From Bagarius yarrelli (taxonomy: Eukaryota > Chordata > Actinopteri > Siluriformes > Sisoridae), in assembly GCA_005784505.1 (NCBI GenBank), contig VCAZ01000008.1, positions 4,203,763-4,267,762 on the forward strand: a stretch of DNA of 64,000 bases. Reading direction: 5' to 3'. The position numbers and the translations under genes are program-made. Below the pieces are notes generated by a model, which was given only the letters and a program-made list of their open reading frames with translations, ran no database searches and had not been told where the DNA came from. Shown here in pieces: positions 62,501 to 64,000 of this stretch (the first letter of the stretch is position 1; each line of letters begins with the position of its first letter).

Positions 62501-63965
62501 TTTTGTTACATGTAAACTATCCTACATGGCATTTGGCCACATCACAACACCCTGGTGTGGATTTTATCATGAACCACAAAACGTTTTTCCACTAACTGAC
62601 AAGTCAATGCAAGGTATAGGTTTTTTTTTTGGTTATGAGATGGTTAAGTATAGTATAGTATATTCAATTCATTGTCATTGTGCAAGGTACATGTACAGAG
62701 CCAATGAAATGCATTTTTTCGCATATCCCATCTTAGTAAGTTGGGGTCAGAGCGCAGGGTCAGCTATGATACAGCGCCCCTGTAGCAGGAGGGGTTAAGG
62801 GTCTTGCTCAAGGACCCAACAGTGGTTGACTTGCCGGAGGTGGGGCTTGAACCCAGGTGTTTCTGGTCTTCAGATTAACAACTCAGCACCTTAACCATTT
62901 GAGCCACCCTGCCCCCATGGTGTGAGATTTACATTGTCTATTCGGTCATACCTGAATTTTAGGAGTTAACTAATTATTGTGAATCTTGTCAACACGTTTT
63001 TGTAGATGGAATTTTATAAGCTCGAACCTCCGATTTAAAACAATGATCACCTCAAATCCAAAGACCAGCTGCACTGAGGCTCCTCTGGTGATGATGCTGT
63101 GGCAGGCATGATTGACAAACAAGATGTCTAGTATTCCCAGCAACATCATTAAAGCTGTGCAAAAAGATAACAAAACACATCAACAGCTGAATAAATTTGA
63201 AGCAAAATCAGGCCACACTTTTTTTTTCTTCTTTTTTTTTTTTTAAGTTTTGCCTTTATTTCTGAGAGCAGGTGTGGCCACAAAATTTGCATAATGCTGA
63301 AAATAGAAATGTAAATATGCTTGCTATCTGGGAATAGTTTATAATGGTTTCCGTTTGAGTGATTTCTGAGGCAAGTAAGATTACAATCACTCTGCCAATT
63401 CTAAAACATTACGAGTTAAATGGCGGCAGCAGCAGCATGCACTGTGCCCTGGTGATCTTATAAACCAGCAACAGACCAGCTACACACCAACTTTGCAGAG
63501 CTGTTAGTAATAAAATTTATGCTCACAGAGAACTCTGAAGTGGAAAACCCATGAGATATTTGGACTTCTTTCCATCTAGAAAAAAAAAGGAATTAAACAG
63601 ATTTAATACACAAGTACAAGAAATCATAGCACTTATAATATTTTTCTAGCGTATTTGATTTTAAGTGTGAAAAAGCCTCAAGATTAAAACCTTAAGTGTA
63701 TAAAAAAAATTACAAATCACAGAAAAGTTATAAAGGAGCTGCACTTGAGGATGTGAACACAATTCCAAATTGTTAAACTATTAACAGTATTTGCCATTTT
63801 TTTTTAACATACAAAGTCTACTCTGTCTTCAGCCAGCCAATGGAAGCACTTGAGGAAGAGCAGCAAGGTGAAAAGGGCCACGAAACGAGGAGAAAAATCA
63901 TCCCTGAAGACGGTAAAGGCTAAGCAGGTCTCAGTCACTGCATACCAGGAACGCTCGATTAAGTG
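56589..63965 (-). CDS. syvn1: E3 ubiquitin-protein ligase synoviolin (HRD1), partial
   Basis: Membrane RING ligase at the core of the ER-associated degradation channel. Thirteen coding exons are visible: 63965-63813, 63575-63527, 63154-63051, 61226-61100, 61002-60903, 59548-59483, 59398-59282, 59147-58993, 58871-58719, 58490-58344, 57731-57548, 57437-57352 and 56752-56589, 534 codons. About 75 N-terminal residues (first helices) lie past the right edge. Helices include RFVALFTLLLFLKCFHWLA and LMMLLGILDILFV. The RING reads CIICREE, CNHIFHSSCLRSW and CPTC, split over two exons. A Pro/Ala-rich region and the conserved segment HTLLDAAMLNIHHYL follow, and the tail has ELRRRRLRKL. Terminal exon acceptor is a tandem TAGCAG (56752 or 56749). 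The donor after the first RING exon is the weak AAG/GTTGCT. Tail-to-tail with gpr137. Confidence 0.95.
57880..58180 (-). mobile_element. tRNA-like SINE head with fish repeat body in syvn1 intron
   Basis: In reverse complement, 57960-57888 has a tRNA-like order: TAGTGAGTTAAGG (A box) and GACCCGGGTTCAATAC (B box region). The sequence beyond 57990 resembles a widespread fish repeat ('cacctaagggcagtttaacatgg', 'cacagggcaaacatac'). It does not look like a functional tRNA because the stems do not pair properly. Confidence 0.45.
58914..58962. repeat. (AAT)n(AAC)n microsatellite filling a 121-base syvn1 intron
   Basis: Trinucleotide repeat in the intron 58872-58992. It takes up about 40 percent of it. 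Confidence 0.9.
59638..59779. mobile_element. Foldback element in syvn1 intron
   Basis: The left end, aagatcaaaataggctcacc followed by agtagaaaagtgttt, is the approximate reverse complement of the right end aaacacttttccactgttgc followed by gtgtgcctactttgatctt. About 40 bases pair with some mismatches. Non-coding; the 112-codon minus-strand frame across it is not a gene. Confidence 0.6.
59908..60450. mobile_element. Remnants of hAT-like repeats in syvn1 intron
   Basis: tagggatgcacagata near 59910 matches the 'GGGATGCACCGATA' start found again at 62030, a common end of fish hAT-type elements. 60325-60440 (gtccgaatttcatccatactacc; catttgtatgtgatttcaga-like) is related to the stretch 61590-61930. 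Both are degraded. Confidence 0.4.
60681..60730. repeat. 25-base tandem duplication in syvn1 intron
   Basis: The unit cacaaagggtacttatgatcactgc is present twice without mismatch (60681-60705 and 60706-60730). Confidence 0.85.
61231..61255. repeat. (GA)n next to a syvn1 acceptor
   Basis: The plus-strand GA run is a CT run in the transcript, immediately upstream of the TTAG acceptor of exon 61226-61100, and serves as its polypyrimidine tract. Confidence 0.8.
61590..62120. mobile_element. hAT-like repeat remnants in syvn1 intron
   Basis: 61595-61650 (actaagtatgcgagataaatagtatgtccgaat) and 61855-61935 (caaatttcatacatactacc; ctacttaagtagtgtg) look like the two ends of one element related to 60325-60440. 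A second, unrelated 'tagggatgcaccgatacc' end starts at 62027. No coding capacity. Confidence 0.4.
62660..62918 (-). mobile_element. tRNA-derived SINE next to a LINE-like tail, syvn1 intron
   Basis: 62721-62918 is the closest relative of the copy at 33941-34136 (gcatatccca, gggtcagctatgatacagcg, ttgctcaaggacccaacagt, and the reversed head ending gagccaccctgccccc). 62665-62712 (cattgtcattgtgcaaggtac, gccaatgaaatgc) is a short LINE-like segment often found with it. The 115-codon plus-strand frame across it is not a gene. Confidence 0.65.
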
Positions 63966-64000
63966 CTGGTGGGTGGAGACACACAATGAGAAATGCAACG

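Noticed and set aside
1..64000. Bacterial-type systems such as CRISPR, toxin-antitoxin or prophage
   Set aside because: Introns, repeat families and every recognised gene are vertebrate; no regularly spaced repeats or operon-like coding were found.

Overview
This is vertebrate nuclear DNA. It is AT-rich, genes have many short exons with GT/AG introns, and microsatellites, tRNA-derived SINEs and MITE-like elements are common. The repeats (the 'catttggcagacgcccttatcc' SINE family, MITEs of hAT and Tc1 type) and gene content point to a teleost, probably an otophysan such as a catfish or cypriniform; the clade is an inference. There are no bacterial, phage or CRISPR features.

Layout. 1-6508 holds no gene. 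Two homeobox genes follow on the minus strand: an emx gene (6509-12659, probably emx3) and, 3.4 kb upstream of it, a notochord-homeobox (noto/Not) gene (16086-16835). After a 4.8 kb spacer come four minus-strand genes of the endomembrane system: b4galt7 (21683-26050, proteoglycan linker galactosyltransferase), tmed9 (29421-33729, p24 cargo receptor), lman2 (35398-42211, VIP36 L-type lectin) and a PLD3/PLD4-like phospholipase D with a long acidic cytosolic N-terminus (42621-49533). gpr137 (52696-55569, plus strand) is head-to-head with the PLD gene and tail-to-tail with syvn1 (56589-63965, minus strand, HRD1 ubiquitin ligase), whose first exons lie beyond the right edge. All exon chains were assembled by hand from splice sites, reading frame and family similarity; every chain closes in frame.

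Functionally, the two homeobox genes are developmental regulators surrounded by GC-richer non-coding islands that could be enhancers. The remaining genes act in the ER, Golgi or lysosome: glycan synthesis, ER-Golgi cargo traffic, glycoprotein sorting, ER-associated degradation and a lysosomal-type PLD-fold enzyme. They are not an operon-like system; the linkage looks like old conserved synteny (human counterparts of b4galt7/tmed9/lman2 lie at 5q35, of gpr137/syvn1 at 11q13, from memory).

The most interesting observation is a pair of alternative exons 4 in lman2. They are only about 40 bases apart, both in frame, and encode two versions of the calcium/mannose-binding loop of the lectin. Other points of interest are the tight emx-Not linkage, the unusual N-terminus of the PLD gene, a 78-base stop-free intron in b4galt7, opposed poly(A) signals between gpr137 and syvn1, and a triple CCAAT array upstream of tmed9.
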